Under the pieces are notes generated by a model. It did no database searches. It saw only the letters and a list, made by a program, of their open reading frames with translations, and was not told the DNA's origin. Position numbers and translations under genes: made by a program. A stretch of DNA of 34,241 nt from positions 1-34,241 of the forward strand of contig DATCKG010000024.1 in assembly GCA_036562385.1 (NCBI GenBank), in the 5' to 3' direction. Origin of the DNA: DATCKG01 sp036562385 (GTDB lineage Bacteria; Bacillota; Sulfobacillia; Symbiobacteriales; Symbiobacteriaceae). Of this stretch, positions 26,581 through 34,104 are shown piece by piece. Numbering within the stretch: position 1 is the stretch's first letter; each line of letters begins with the position of its first letter.

Positions 26581-27316
26581 ACCAGGGCACCTTGCCGCCG
26601 TCCACATTGAAGGCCTGTCCGGTGATGTAGCGGGCATCGGGACCGGCCAGAAATGCCACCAATCCGGCCACCTCCTCCGGCTTGCCGAGGCGGCGAGCCG
26701 GGATCTCCCGCATCCACTTCTCCATCCAGGCCGGGTTGGCCCGATGGGCCGCTGTCATCTCCGTCTCAATCACACCGGGACAGACGGCGTTGACCGTAAT
26801 GCCGTAGGGCGCCAGCTCCCGGGCCGCCTCCCGGGTAAAGCCAATAACACCGGCCTTGCTGGCACAGTAGGCAGACCGGTCCGGCAGATAGTTCTTCCCT
26901 GCAATGGAGGCGATCTGAATGATGCGCCCGCCGCGACCCTGGGCCACCATCTGGCGGGCCGCAATCTGGGTACAGAGGAACACGCCGGTAAGGTTCACCC
27001 GAATGGCGTGCTCCCACTGGTCGTCCGTCATATCCAGCAGCGAGGCTTTCGGCTCCACCCCGGCGTTGTTCACCATGATGTCCAGGTGGCCGAACCGCTC
27101 CACCACGTGGTCCACCATGGCCTGTACCTCGGCCCGGATGGAAATGTCCCCGGGGCAGGCCTCAGCCCCCACACCATCCAGGAATGTATTCTGCAACTCT
27201 TCCTCCAGGATGTCGTTGATCACCACAGTGGCGCCTTCCTTCTGCAGCCGCTCGGCAATCGCCCTGCCGATTCCCCTGGCAGCGCCAGTGACCAGGGCAA
27301 CCTGTCCTTCCAACAT
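26579..27316 (-). CDS. Short-chain dehydrogenase/reductase (FabG-like SDR)
   Basis: A 245-aa classical SDR. The cofactor loop TGAARGIG is at 10-17, NNAG at 83-86, and the catalytic set N108, S137, Y150 and K154 (SAYCASK) is complete. PGVIETEM and the C-terminal GQAFNVDGG segment are typical of 3-oxoacyl-ACP reductase or 3-hydroxybutyrate or sugar-alcohol dehydrogenase-like members. The Asp at the end of the second strand (VVIND) could suggest NAD rather than NADP preference. The substrate is not determinable. The start is ATG 27316 with GGAGGAGG upstream. It stands alone between a convergent gene and the end of the ECF operon. Confidence 0.88.
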   Translation of the reverse strand: MLEGQVALVTGAARGIGRAIAERLQKEGATVVINDILEEELQNTFLDGVGAEACPGDISIRAEVQAMVDHVVERFGHLDIMVNNAGVEPKASLLDMTDDQWEHAIRVNLTGVFLCTQIAARQMVAQGRGGRIIQIASIAGKNYLPDRSAYCASKAGVIGFTREAARELAPYGITVNAVCPGVIETEMTAAHRANPAWMEKWMREIPARRLGKPEEVAGLVAFLAGPDARYITGQAFNVDGGKVPW

Positions 27317-27579
27317 CGGTCAGTCGCCTCCTCCAAATCTTGCGACCGCTGCTTCGGCAACTCCGCTTTGCACCAAGAACCCTCACGGCGGCTCCAGCGT
27401 GCCGGCTGATCCGTCCCATGGCGGCGCCAGGTATCGGTTCCGGTTTCCCGGCCTGGCAGGCCGGCGGAAACCGGCCTCCGCTGTTCATGGTAAACCGGTG
27501 CGCGCCCGGCTTCAAGGTGCCTGTGCGGATCGACTTGGGAAGGCGGACCCGTGCCGAACAGCAGGCCACTGCCCTGGCC
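27317..27579. other. 263-bp intergenic region with a long hairpin
   Basis: No coding potential beyond chance. It contains a hairpin at 27440-27474: CCGGTTTCC with GGAAACCGG (9 bp) around CGGCC/GGCCG (5 bp) and a 5-base loop. It lies 105 bp past the end of the ECF operon and lacks a T run on either strand, so it is only a weak candidate for the operon terminator. No SDR promoter was recognised. Confidence 0.4.
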
Positions 27580-28383
27580 TCAGCGGCCCCCGGTGATGGC
27601 CGCCACAAACTCCTCTACCGTCAGCACCGGCACGGACAGCCCCAGCCGCAGACCTAGCTGGGTAATCTGCGGCGGCTCCAGTCCGGCGGCCTTGAGTACC
27701 TCCGGACGGGTAAAGATCTCCCCGGCGGTGCCGTCGGCCAACACCTGACCAGCCTGGAAGACCAGCACCCGCTCGAAATAGCGGGCCACGAAATCCATGT
27801 CGTGGGTGATGGTGATCACCGTCCGGCCCCGGGCCTTCAGCCAGGCCACCACCTCGCCGAGGCGGCGGACACCGTCCCGGTCCTGGGCGATGGTGGGCTC
27901 GTCCAGTACCACCACCGGGGTGTCCATGGCCAGGACGCCCGCCACCGTCACCAGCTTTCGCTCGGCAAGGCCGAGGTCGTAGGGGTTCTTGTCCTCCACC
28001 CCCTCCAGCCCCACCTGCCTCAGGGCCTCCCGGGCCCTGGCCCGGGCCTGGTCCGCCGGCAGCTTCAGGTTCAGCGGACCAAACATCACCTCGTCCAATA
28101 CCCGGCTCCGAAAGAGCTGATCCGATGGGTTCTGAAAAACCAACCCCACCGTGCGGGCCAGGGTGGCCACGGAGACCGTCCGGGTATCGACGCCGTCCAC
28201 CAGCACCCTCCCCCGGACCGGTTTGAGCAGCCCGTTCAGAAGCCGGACGAAGGTGGATTTGCCAGCACCGTTCTGTCCGATGATGGCCACCGTCCCGGGC
28301 GTGATGGTCAGGCTGATCCCCCGAAGCACCGGCACCCCCGGCGTGTAGTGAAAGTGCACATCCTCAACCCGGATTTCCGCCAC
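27580..28383 (-). CDS. ecfA2: ECF transporter ATPase, copy 2, with degenerate signature motif
   Basis: A 267-aa ABC ATPase of an energy-coupling-factor transporter. Walker A GQNGAGKST is at 36-44, the Q-loop in LVFQNPSDQLF, Walker B VVVLDEP at 157-163 and the switch His in ITHDMDF. The ABC signature is not LSGGQ but LGLAE at 137-141, within DLGLAERKLVTVAGVLAMD; related ECF ATPases with such changes exist. The start is GTG 28383, six bases after GGAGGGG, and overlaps the end of the first ATPase gene by 20 bases. Numbering as A2 reflects position only. Confidence 0.9.
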   Translation of the reverse strand: MAEIRVEDVHFHYTPGVPVLRGISLTITPGTVAIIGQNGAGKSTFVRLLNGLLKPVRGRVLVDGVDTRTVSVATLARTVGLVFQNPSDQLFRSRVLDEVMFGPLNLKLPADQARARAREALRQVGLEGVEDKNPYDLGLAERKLVTVAGVLAMDTPVVVLDEPTIAQDRDGVRRLGEVVAWLKARGRTVITITHDMDFVARYFERVLVFQAGQVLADGTAGEIFTRPEVLKAAGLEPPQITQLGLRLGLSVPVLTVEEFVAAITGGR

Positions 28384-29218
28384 GGGCAGCCCCTCCGATC
28401 TTCACCGCTTCCTCCACGGTCACAGGGTAGGTTCCGTCCGGCAGCCGCCAGCCCAGCCGCCGGCACGCCTCGGTCACCGGGGGAATCGCGACCCCCAGGC
28501 CTGGCAGGTCCTCCCGGCTGAAGACCTCCCGAGGCGGGCCGTACGCAATGCACTTGCCCCTGTGCAGGACCAAAATCCGGTCAGCCCGCTCCGCCAGCCG
28601 CTCCACCTTATGCTCCGCCATGACCACCGTCATCCCTTGGCGGCACAGGTCCGTCACGGCGGTAAAGACCTCGCTGGTGCCCGCGGGATCCAGCTGCGAC
28701 GTCGGCTCGTCCAGCACCAGCACCTGGGGCTGCAGTGCCAGCACGGAGGCGACGGCCAGCCGCTGCATCTGGCCGCCGGAGAGGGCAAAGGGATTTCGGT
28801 CCCTCACCTCCCACAGCCCCAGCAGGTGCAGCACGTGGTCGATGCGCCGGATCATTTCGTCCCGGGGAACCCCCTGATGCTCCAGGCCAAAGGCCACTTC
28901 ATCGTAGACGGTAAACTTGGCTCCCGACATCTGGGTGAAAGGGCTCTGAAAGACCAGCCCCACCCGCCTGCATACCTCCGAAACCGGGTGCCGGTGAACA
29001 TCCAATCCGGCCACCACCACCCGGCCGCCAATCGATCCCTGATAAAAATGAGGCACCAGCCCCACCAGCGCCTGGCACAGGGTCGACTTGCCGGCACGGT
29101 TGGGCCCGATGATCCCGATGAACTCGCCCGGTTCCACGGTAAAGGAGATGCCATCCAGCGCGGGTTCGGTCTGCTGCGGATAGCGGTACCGCAGGTTCTC
29201 CACTTCGATCACAGCCAT
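28364..29218 (-). CDS. ecfA1: ECF transporter ATPase, copy 1
   Basis: A 284-aa ABC ATPase. The Walker A loop is GPNRAGKST (38-46) with Arg where Gly is usual (R41). The Q-loop is in LVFQSPFTQMSG, the signature LSGGQ is canonical at 146-150, Walker B is LVLDEP (167-172) and the switch His is in MAEHKVE. It is 20-30 residues longer than ecfA2 because of a C-terminal extension. The start is ATG 29218, which overlaps the ecfT stop by 10 bases; an upstream in-frame start at 29281 would lie deep inside ecfT and is not used. The operon order is S component, ecfT, this gene, ecfA2. Confidence 0.9.
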   Translation of the reverse strand: MAVIEVENLRYRYPQQTEPALDGISFTVEPGEFIGIIGPNRAGKSTLCQALVGLVPHFYQGSIGGRVVVAGLDVHRHPVSEVCRRVGLVFQSPFTQMSGAKFTVYDEVAFGLEHQGVPRDEMIRRIDHVLHLLGLWEVRDRNPFALSGGQMQRLAVASVLALQPQVLVLDEPTSQLDPAGTSEVFTAVTDLCRQGMTVVMAEHKVERLAERADRILVLHRGKCIAYGPPREVFSREDLPGLGVAIPPVTEACRRLGWRLPDGTYPVTVEEAVKIGGAARGGNPG

Positions 29219-29988
29219 CCCATCCACCGCCCTGCAATTGCCAGGATCAGCGCTGTCAGGTACAAAGCCCGAATCACCCACGCGTAGGGCGGGATCACTT
29301 CCTCATGCAGGAACGTGGGCTTGCGGTTGCCCGAAAACCCCCGCACCTCCAGGGCCAGGGCCCGCTCCTCCGTGGCGATCAGCGAACTGGTGACCAGGGG
29401 CCCCATCAAGGGGATGAAGGCCCGCAGGCGGGTCCAGAGGCTGCCTTCCGTCTCCATCCCCCGGGAGCGCTGGGCGTCCATGATGGTCCCCGCGGCTGCG
29501 GCCATGTTGGGGATGATCTGCAGGACCGATACCAACACATACCCGAAGCGGGGGGAAACGCCCCTACGCACCAGGGACTCCACCAGGTCCGCGGGACTGG
29601 TAAGGAGGATGAGCACCAGCGTGGCAGCCAGGATATTAAAAAGGCGCAGGGTAAGCCGCAGGCCCAGCAGCAGGCCCTCCCGATAGAACGTAATGGGCCC
29701 CAGTGTCAAAGCCGGATGCTGGTTGCCGGGGTAAACCAACCCCTGCACCACCACAAAGGTCAGGGCGATCACCAGGACGCCGGCAAAGACCGGGACCGAG
29801 CGCCTCAGGACCCCGCCGGCTGCCAGCACCCCCAGCGAAACCGCCAGCAGCGCCACGGCGGCGCCGAATCCGGGCAGCAGAAAGACCAGGGTGACGGCGA
29901 CGACGGCCATGATCAATTTGGTCACCGGGTCCAGCCGGTGGACCCAGGTGTTCCCGGGTACGTACAGACTCAGGCGCAACCGGTTCAC
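29209..29988 (-). CDS. ecfT: ECF transporter transmembrane coupling protein EcfT
   Basis: A 259-aa membrane protein with an N-terminal group of four to five hydrophobic segments and a long cytoplasmic coupling helix region. The two ATPase-contacting motifs appear as QRSRGM and LEVRGF (consensus A-R-G). DPVTKLIM near the N-terminus and TSPADLVESL are also typical. EcfT joins the substrate-binding S component to the two ATPases. The start is GTG 29988 after AAAAGGG. It lies 64 bp after the S component, in a gap that holds a GC-rich hairpin. Confidence 0.9.
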   Translation of the reverse strand: MNRLRLSLYVPGNTWVHRLDPVTKLIMAVVAVTLVFLLPGFGAAVALLAVSLGVLAAGGVLRRSVPVFAGVLVIALTFVVVQGLVYPGNQHPALTLGPITFYREGLLLGLRLTLRLFNILAATLVLILLTSPADLVESLVRRGVSPRFGYVLVSVLQIIPNMAAAAGTIMDAQRSRGMETEGSLWTRLRAFIPLMGPLVTSSLIATEERALALEVRGFSGNRKPTFLHEEVIPPYAWVIRALYLTALILAIAGRWMGWL

Positions 29989-30008
29989 CTGCCCTTTTGC
30001 TGCTGAAA

Positions 30009-30039
30009 GGGGCCGGGGCCGCTGGTCGGCCCCGGCTCC
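30009..30039 (-). terminator. GC-rich hairpin between the ECF S component and ecfT
   Basis: GCCGGGGCC (30012-30020) pairs with GGCCCCGGC (30028-30036), extended to about 12 bp by the flanking bases. On the minus strand CCCCTTTCAG follows. It is 13 bp past the S-component stop and could lower expression of the downstream coupling genes or protect the upstream RNA. Confidence 0.4.
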
Positions 30040-30052
30040 GCCTGTTCGATGT

Positions 30053-30661
30053 TTAGAAGGACTCGACCCGGTCCCCTCCGCTGAAGAGGCCCACGAGCCG
30101 CCGGGGCAAGGCCCGGTACATCAGGAAGGAGATGATCACGGTGGCCAGCTTGTCCGGCACGTCCACCACCAGTTCATCCAGGAACGAGGCCGCCCAGATC
30201 GGCCACCCCCTGTCCACCAGGGCGCCGTAGAGGGCATCGCCCCAGACGTTGCCGGTCATCCCCTCCCAGAGGATCACGTTGATGGGGGTGGAGACCACCG
30301 TGGCCACCAGGGCGACGATGAACCCCAGGACCACCGCCCGGCCAAAGGAGTTGATCCAGCCCGTGAAGGCGAGATAGCCCACCACCAGGCCCATGGCGAT
30401 GCTGGTGATCAGGTACCAAAACGAAATGGGATCAGCGGTCAGCCCAAAGATGATGTTGTTGACCGCACCGGAGATAGCGCCGACCCAGGGTCCTGCCAGC
30501 ATGCCGGAGAGAACCGTCCCGATGGAATCAAGCCAGAGGGGCAGCTTCAGGGTGCTCGCGAACAGCTTGCCGACGTAGTTGATGCCCACGGCCACAGGAA
30601 TGAGCACCAGGGTCAGGGTCGTGAACCGGAAAGCCCATGGACTCTGACGACGATAGGCCAT
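30053..30661 (-). CDS. ECF transporter substrate-binding S component, specificity unknown
   Basis: A 202-aa membrane protein with about six hydrophobic segments. The segment LPLWLDSIGTVLSGMLAGPWVGAISG (from about 39) is of the kind seen in S components and in the related 5TM sensor domains. Its place directly before ecfT and two ecfA genes supports the role. I do not recognise a thiamin, biotin, riboflavin, folate, cobalt or queuosine signature, and no matching riboswitch precedes it. The start is ATG 30661 with AAGGAGGTG eight bases upstream. An oxidoreductase gene ends 36 bp upstream and probably shares its transcript. Confidence 0.82.
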   Translation of the reverse strand: MAYRRQSPWAFRFTTLTLVLIPVAVGINYVGKLFASTLKLPLWLDSIGTVLSGMLAGPWVGAISGAVNNIIFGLTADPISFWYLITSIAMGLVVGYLAFTGWINSFGRAVVLGFIVALVATVVSTPINVILWEGMTGNVWGDALYGALVDRGWPIWAASFLDELVVDVPDKLATVIISFLMYRALPRRLVGLFSGGDRVESF

Positions 30662-30697
30662 AACAGCACCTCCTTGCTGTTTCGTCCACCGGCATCG

Positions 30698-31843
30698 CTA
30701 CCGGGCTGCCTCGTACGCGGCGGCCAGCACCCGCTGCGCCTGCAGTCCGTCCTCCAACGTGGCGGCCAGCGGTGGCATCCTCCGCTCCCACTCGGGGTCG
30801 GCCATCCGCCTCAGCCACCAGTGGAGGGAGGCCGTGTGGCTGTCCACGAAGATCCCCATCGACAGCTTGGGCGGCGGCATCACTTGCAGCAAGGCGGCCG
30901 TGTAGCGACCCTCATCCGTCTCGCTGCGGCAGAGAAGCCGCCGGCCGGAGCGGTCAAACCAGAGGGGGTAGATGTCCGCCCCGGCGGAGGAGATCCTCAG
31001 CGACCCCTCGCTGCCGAAAATCTCCAAGGTGGTTTCCTCCTGGCCGTCGCCGGCCCGGGTGGCCTCGATGGTTCCCACGGCGCCCGACGCCAGGGTGCAG
31101 GTGATCTCCGCCCAGTCATCCACTTCCACCCGGGCCTTTCCCCCGGGCCGATCCGGCGCCGGCCGCTCCGTCACGAAGGTGCGGATTCGGGCCTCCACAG
31201 TGGCAAACTCCCCCAGCAGGAAGCGCACCAGGTCGATCAGATGGACACCCAGGTCCGCCAGGGCGCCGCCCCCCGCCAGGTCCTTATCCAGCCGCCAGGA
31301 GTACGGGCGGGCCGGGTTCAGGTAGCCGCCATGGACCATCCGGGCCCGGAAGGAGAGGATCCGGCCGAGGCGTCCTGTCTCCAGCAGGTCCTTGGCCCGG
31401 GCCACCGCCGGCCAGAAGCGGTAGTTGAAGGCGATCTGCGAGGCCGCCGACCGGGCGGAACGAGCGGCCGCCTCCCGCCAGGCAGCAGCCATGCGCTCCG
31501 CCGCAGGCAGGCTCTCGGCCAGGGGTTTTTCGCAGTACACCGCCTTCCCTGCCTGCCAGGCCGCCATCGCGGTGGCCTCGTGAAGGGCGTTTGGGGTGCA
31601 GATGTCGATGGCATCCACCGCCGGGTCGGCGACCAGGTCCGCGGGGGATGGGTAGACGCGGGCAAATCCGGCGGATTCAATCCAGGTTCGGTTCCGGTCG
31701 GGGTTGCGGGTGGCCACTCCGACCAGTTTGATTTCGAAGGGTAAGTCGGGAAAGATGACGGGCAGGGCCCTGAGGCCCAGGGTGTGGATCCGGGCGATGC
31801 CGCCCCAGGCATCCAGACCGATACGGATGGGTACGCGCTGCAT
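30698..31843 (-). CDS. Gfo/Idh/MocA-family oxidoreductase
   Basis: A 381-aa NAD(P)-dependent oxidoreductase of the glucose-fructose oxidoreductase / inositol dehydrogenase family. The N-terminal nucleotide loop is unusual, G9-L-D-A-W-G14-G15 instead of GxGxxG, but the conserved VYCEKPLAE with EKP at 105-107 and DLGVHLIDLVRF with the catalytic His near residue 205 are clear. Substrates in this family are sugars, inositols and related polyols. The start is ATG 31843, eight bases after GAGG; in-frame TTG codons upstream lie before that site. It is the first gene of the operon that also encodes the ECF transporter, so its substrate may be related to the imported compound. Confidence 0.88.
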   Translation of the reverse strand: MQRVPIRIGLDAWGGIARIHTLGLRALPVIFPDLPFEIKLVGVATRNPDRNRTWIESAGFARVYPSPADLVADPAVDAIDICTPNALHEATAMAAWQAGKAVYCEKPLAESLPAAERMAAAWREAAARSARSAASQIAFNYRFWPAVARAKDLLETGRLGRILSFRARMVHGGYLNPARPYSWRLDKDLAGGGALADLGVHLIDLVRFLLGEFATVEARIRTFVTERPAPDRPGGKARVEVDDWAEITCTLASGAVGTIEATRAGDGQEETTLEIFGSEGSLRISSAGADIYPLWFDRSGRRLLCRSETDEGRYTAALLQVMPPPKLSMGIFVDSHTASLHWWLRRMADPEWERRMPPLAATLEDGLQAQRVLAAAYEAAR

Positions 31844-31894
31844 GGTGATCGCCTCGGGGGTGTGCAAGATCGGATTCGGTGGCGACTTGTTCTT

Positions 31895-31908
31895 GGAAAG
31901 CGTTTGCA
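31895..31908. promoter_or_regulatory. cre-like / LacI-type operator upstream of the oxidoreductase-ECF operon
   Basis: GGAAAGCGTTTGCA matches the cre consensus TGNAANCGNTNNCA at 9 of 10 fixed positions (the first T is G). It lies 52 bp upstream of the ATG. It could be bound by CcpA or a LacI-family regulator. No clear -35/-10 pair was found next to it. Confidence 0.45.
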
Positions 31909-31994
31909 AATGGTTAACTTAGCATTCCATGTTTCTGGGAAATCTCCTCCCGGACAACCAGAGGTTCGTACACGCCCCACTTTCAGCGCGCAGC

Positions 31995-32027
31995 GGCCCG
32001 AGGCCGGTTTTCGCCGGCCCTCGGGCC
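31995..32027 (-). terminator. Hairpin after the right-edge lipoprotein gene
   Basis: GGCCCGAG/CTCGGGCC with an inner GCCGG/CCGGC forms a stable stem with a TTTTCG loop and one bulged base, 35 bp past the lipoprotein stop. There is no T run on the minus strand, so terminator function is only probable. Confidence 0.4.
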
Positions 32028-32061
32028 TTACGTCGGCCGCCCTCAGGGCAGTCTCCTGCCC

Positions 32062-33726
32062 CTAGTCAGACAGCTGATCGTCGTCCCAGTACCATTCGGC
32101 GAGCAGCGGCCACTGGCTGACAGGCAGCCGGCTCCAGGGCAGCGGCTTCCCGGTGGCGAAGTCACGGGTCAGCATCTCGTACCGCCGCCGGGTGATCCGG
32201 GCCACCCGGGGCGACGCCGTACCGGGCGAGGCCAGCCGCACATCCTTCACCAGCGGATTGGCGAACAATCGGCCTGCTGCCTCGAGCTGCGCCTGCCAGG
32301 CGTCCATCCGCTCTTCTCCAGCGGGCACCCAGAGGGCCACCATCAGTCCCCCGTCGTTCCAGCCCAAAAAGAGCAGGGTTGCGTCGGGCACCTGCGCCTT
32401 GATCTCCCCGGCCCACTGCTCCCACCTGGGCTCAGCGGGCTGGTCTCCCACGGCTGTCCACTCCGGCCACAACGCCCCATCCCAGCTGTGGATGGGTTTG
32501 TCGGCGTACTGCTGCCACTCCTCGGGCTTCATGCCGGCGTTTCGCCACCACTCGAACTGGACCCAGCTTTCGCTGAACCGCTCTTCCTGGCCGTCCGGGC
32601 CCCGGAAGCGAAGCTCCATGATGCCCACGCGGACGAGATCGCTGCCGAGCCGGCCCATGATCGCCGCAAAGGCCGCAGGTACCTCCTGCGCGGGCGGCAC
32701 CGTTTCGGACCGCCGGATGACGGCCGAGACCCTCACCTCATCGACGCTGCGCTCGGCCACGGTCAGCTCCAGCAGCCGGTCCCCGAAAAGTTCCTGCAGG
32801 TGCCAACGCACAGCCGGCTCGTAAAGGTCGAAGATCGTCCATCGCAAGGGGGAGTGACCGCCCACGAGCGGCTCCAGGGAGTCTTCGCGCACCGGACGCC
32901 GATTGAAGGCGAACTCACCGAGATAGGGATCGGCTTCCAACCAGACCATTTCCAGCTCCTGGGACCGGGCCATCAGCGACCAGGTGAGCTTCTCCAGGCC
33001 CCACGGCACGTCATCCAGCGTGGGGTCCGCAAACTCCCGCTCCAGTCTGCCCCAAAGACTCGGCTGGCCCCAATGGTTGAAGCCCAACAGGTAGCTCTGC
33101 GGGGGAAGGTTGGCGCCGTCCAGGGCCTGGGCGACGGCCCTGAGGGCCGACGGATCGAACGGGGCGGGAAGGTCGGACCCTGCGGCGGAGACCGGTTCGT
33201 AGGTGTTCGTTTCCGGGTTGAACTGGTAGTACTGAGATGAGATGGAAAAGCCTCCCCCGTCCTTGTACCGCCGGCCGGAAACCTTCACCCGGTCGCCCTC
33301 GGCGGTCACCCCCCAGTCGGTCTGCACCTCCAGCGCAACCGCAAAGGAGTCAGCGGAAGGCACGAGCACCCAACCCCAGGCGTGGTGGCCATCCTCCACT
33401 GTCACCAGCAGGTGGTCATTCCCCCCGTGCGCCACCGTGGCCAGGTCATAGTGGGCACCGGAGGCAGCAGGGTTCTCGAGCGCGATTTCCGGCCCCCCTG
33501 AGATGGAGACGTAAAGCCGCTGGGGCGTGCGGTAGAGCGTGGCAACAGTGCTCTTTCCGGCGAACCGCAGCTCGACCGAAACGGTGAACTCCTTGTCCTC
33601 CGCCCCGGCCGCCGACTCGTTGGCCGGAGGGGACGAGACGTCCGAGCGGGTCGGCCCCGCACAGGCGGAGGCGGCCACCGCCACCAGCAGGAAGAGGGGA
33701 AGCCAGCGCAGTCTCAACCTTGCCAT
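32062..33726 (-). CDS. Predicted lipoprotein of unknown function
   Basis: A 554-aa protein I do not recognise. The N-terminus is a lipoprotein signal: RLRLR, a hydrophobic core, and lipobox A19-S20-A21-C22, followed by a Ser/Pro/Ala-rich linker. The mature part is rich in Trp and charged residues, has no obvious repeats and no visible catalytic motif. Some stretches (for example FNPETNTYEPV and LLFLGWNDGG) suggest beta-rich folds. The start is ATG 33726; GTG codons at 33735 and 33738 touch the AAGGAG site. The ATG lies inside the 3' end of the GH73 remnant, which suggests former coupling with a wall hydrolase. Confidence 0.7.
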   Translation of the reverse strand: MARLRLRWLPLFLLVAVAASACAGPTRSDVSSPPANESAAGAEDKEFTVSVELRFAGKSTVATLYRTPQRLYVSISGGPEIALENPAASGAHYDLATVAHGGNDHLLVTVEDGHHAWGWVLVPSADSFAVALEVQTDWGVTAEGDRVKVSGRRYKDGGGFSISSQYYQFNPETNTYEPVSAAGSDLPAPFDPSALRAVAQALDGANLPPQSYLLGFNHWGQPSLWGRLEREFADPTLDDVPWGLEKLTWSLMARSQELEMVWLEADPYLGEFAFNRRPVREDSLEPLVGGHSPLRWTIFDLYEPAVRWHLQELFGDRLLELTVAERSVDEVRVSAVIRRSETVPPAQEVPAAFAAIMGRLGSDLVRVGIMELRFRGPDGQEERFSESWVQFEWWRNAGMKPEEWQQYADKPIHSWDGALWPEWTAVGDQPAEPRWEQWAGEIKAQVPDATLLFLGWNDGGLMVALWVPAGEERMDAWQAQLEAAGRLFANPLVKDVRLASPGTASPRVARITRRRYEMLTRDFATGKPLPWSRLPVSQWPLLAEWYWDDDQLSD

Positions 33727-33899
33727 GGAACCCACCACTCCTTGACGGTGTCGATGACGTCCAGCAGTTTATGCGGGTATCTGCTGTCCGCGGCGTAGCC
33801 GCCCTCGCAGATTGCCTGCGCCACGCAGGCCGGGTTGCCGTGCACTTTCGTGCTGCATCGTACCGCGGCAGATTCCGCACCGCCCAACGGCGCCGGCAC
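33714..33899 (-). pseudogene. C-terminal remnant of a GH73 glucosaminidase
   Basis: About 50 residues at the end of this frame read as the tail of a GH73 (FlgJ/LytG-like) N-acetylglucosaminidase: GNPACVAQAICEGGYAADSRYPHKLLDVI resembles the family pattern GYATDPxYxxKLxxII. The catalytic Glu region is absent. Further upstream the frame becomes unlike the family and meets a stop at 33960-33962, so the gene is truncated or frameshifted. Its stop overlaps the start of the lipoprotein gene. Confidence 0.55.
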
Positions 33900-33962
33900 C
33901 TTTGCGGCCTTGCGATGCTCGGCAAGACGGTGGAGTAAGTTGGCGGCCGGGGTGAGAGATCA

Positions 33963-34104
33963 CACGTTGAGGAATTCTACAGGAGGCGTTTTTATTGTTC
34001 GCCAAGTTGTTGTCTTTGGTTTGAGGTGCAATTTTCCTGCTAGAATACATAAGAGTGGTGTAAAAAGCACCCACACTAGACGATCATCCATTGGAATCGT
34101 CTAG
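33963..34104. other. AT-rich spacer ending in an inverted repeat
   Basis: This stretch is visibly richer in A and T than the rest of the window and contains no supported gene. At its right end CTAGACGAT (34076-34084) and ATCGTCTAG (34096-34104) form 9-bp arms with an 11-base loop. A TTTTT run lies 13 bases beyond it on the minus strand. Confidence 0.4.

Noticed and set aside
29891..31744. Long plus-strand open frame opposite the S component and oxidoreductase
   Set aside because: Antisense to clear genes, low-complexity composition.
33995..34024. TTG-initiated 9-residue peptide after AGGAGG on the plus strand
   Set aside because: The ribosome site is good, but the frame is too short and nothing follows that it could regulate.
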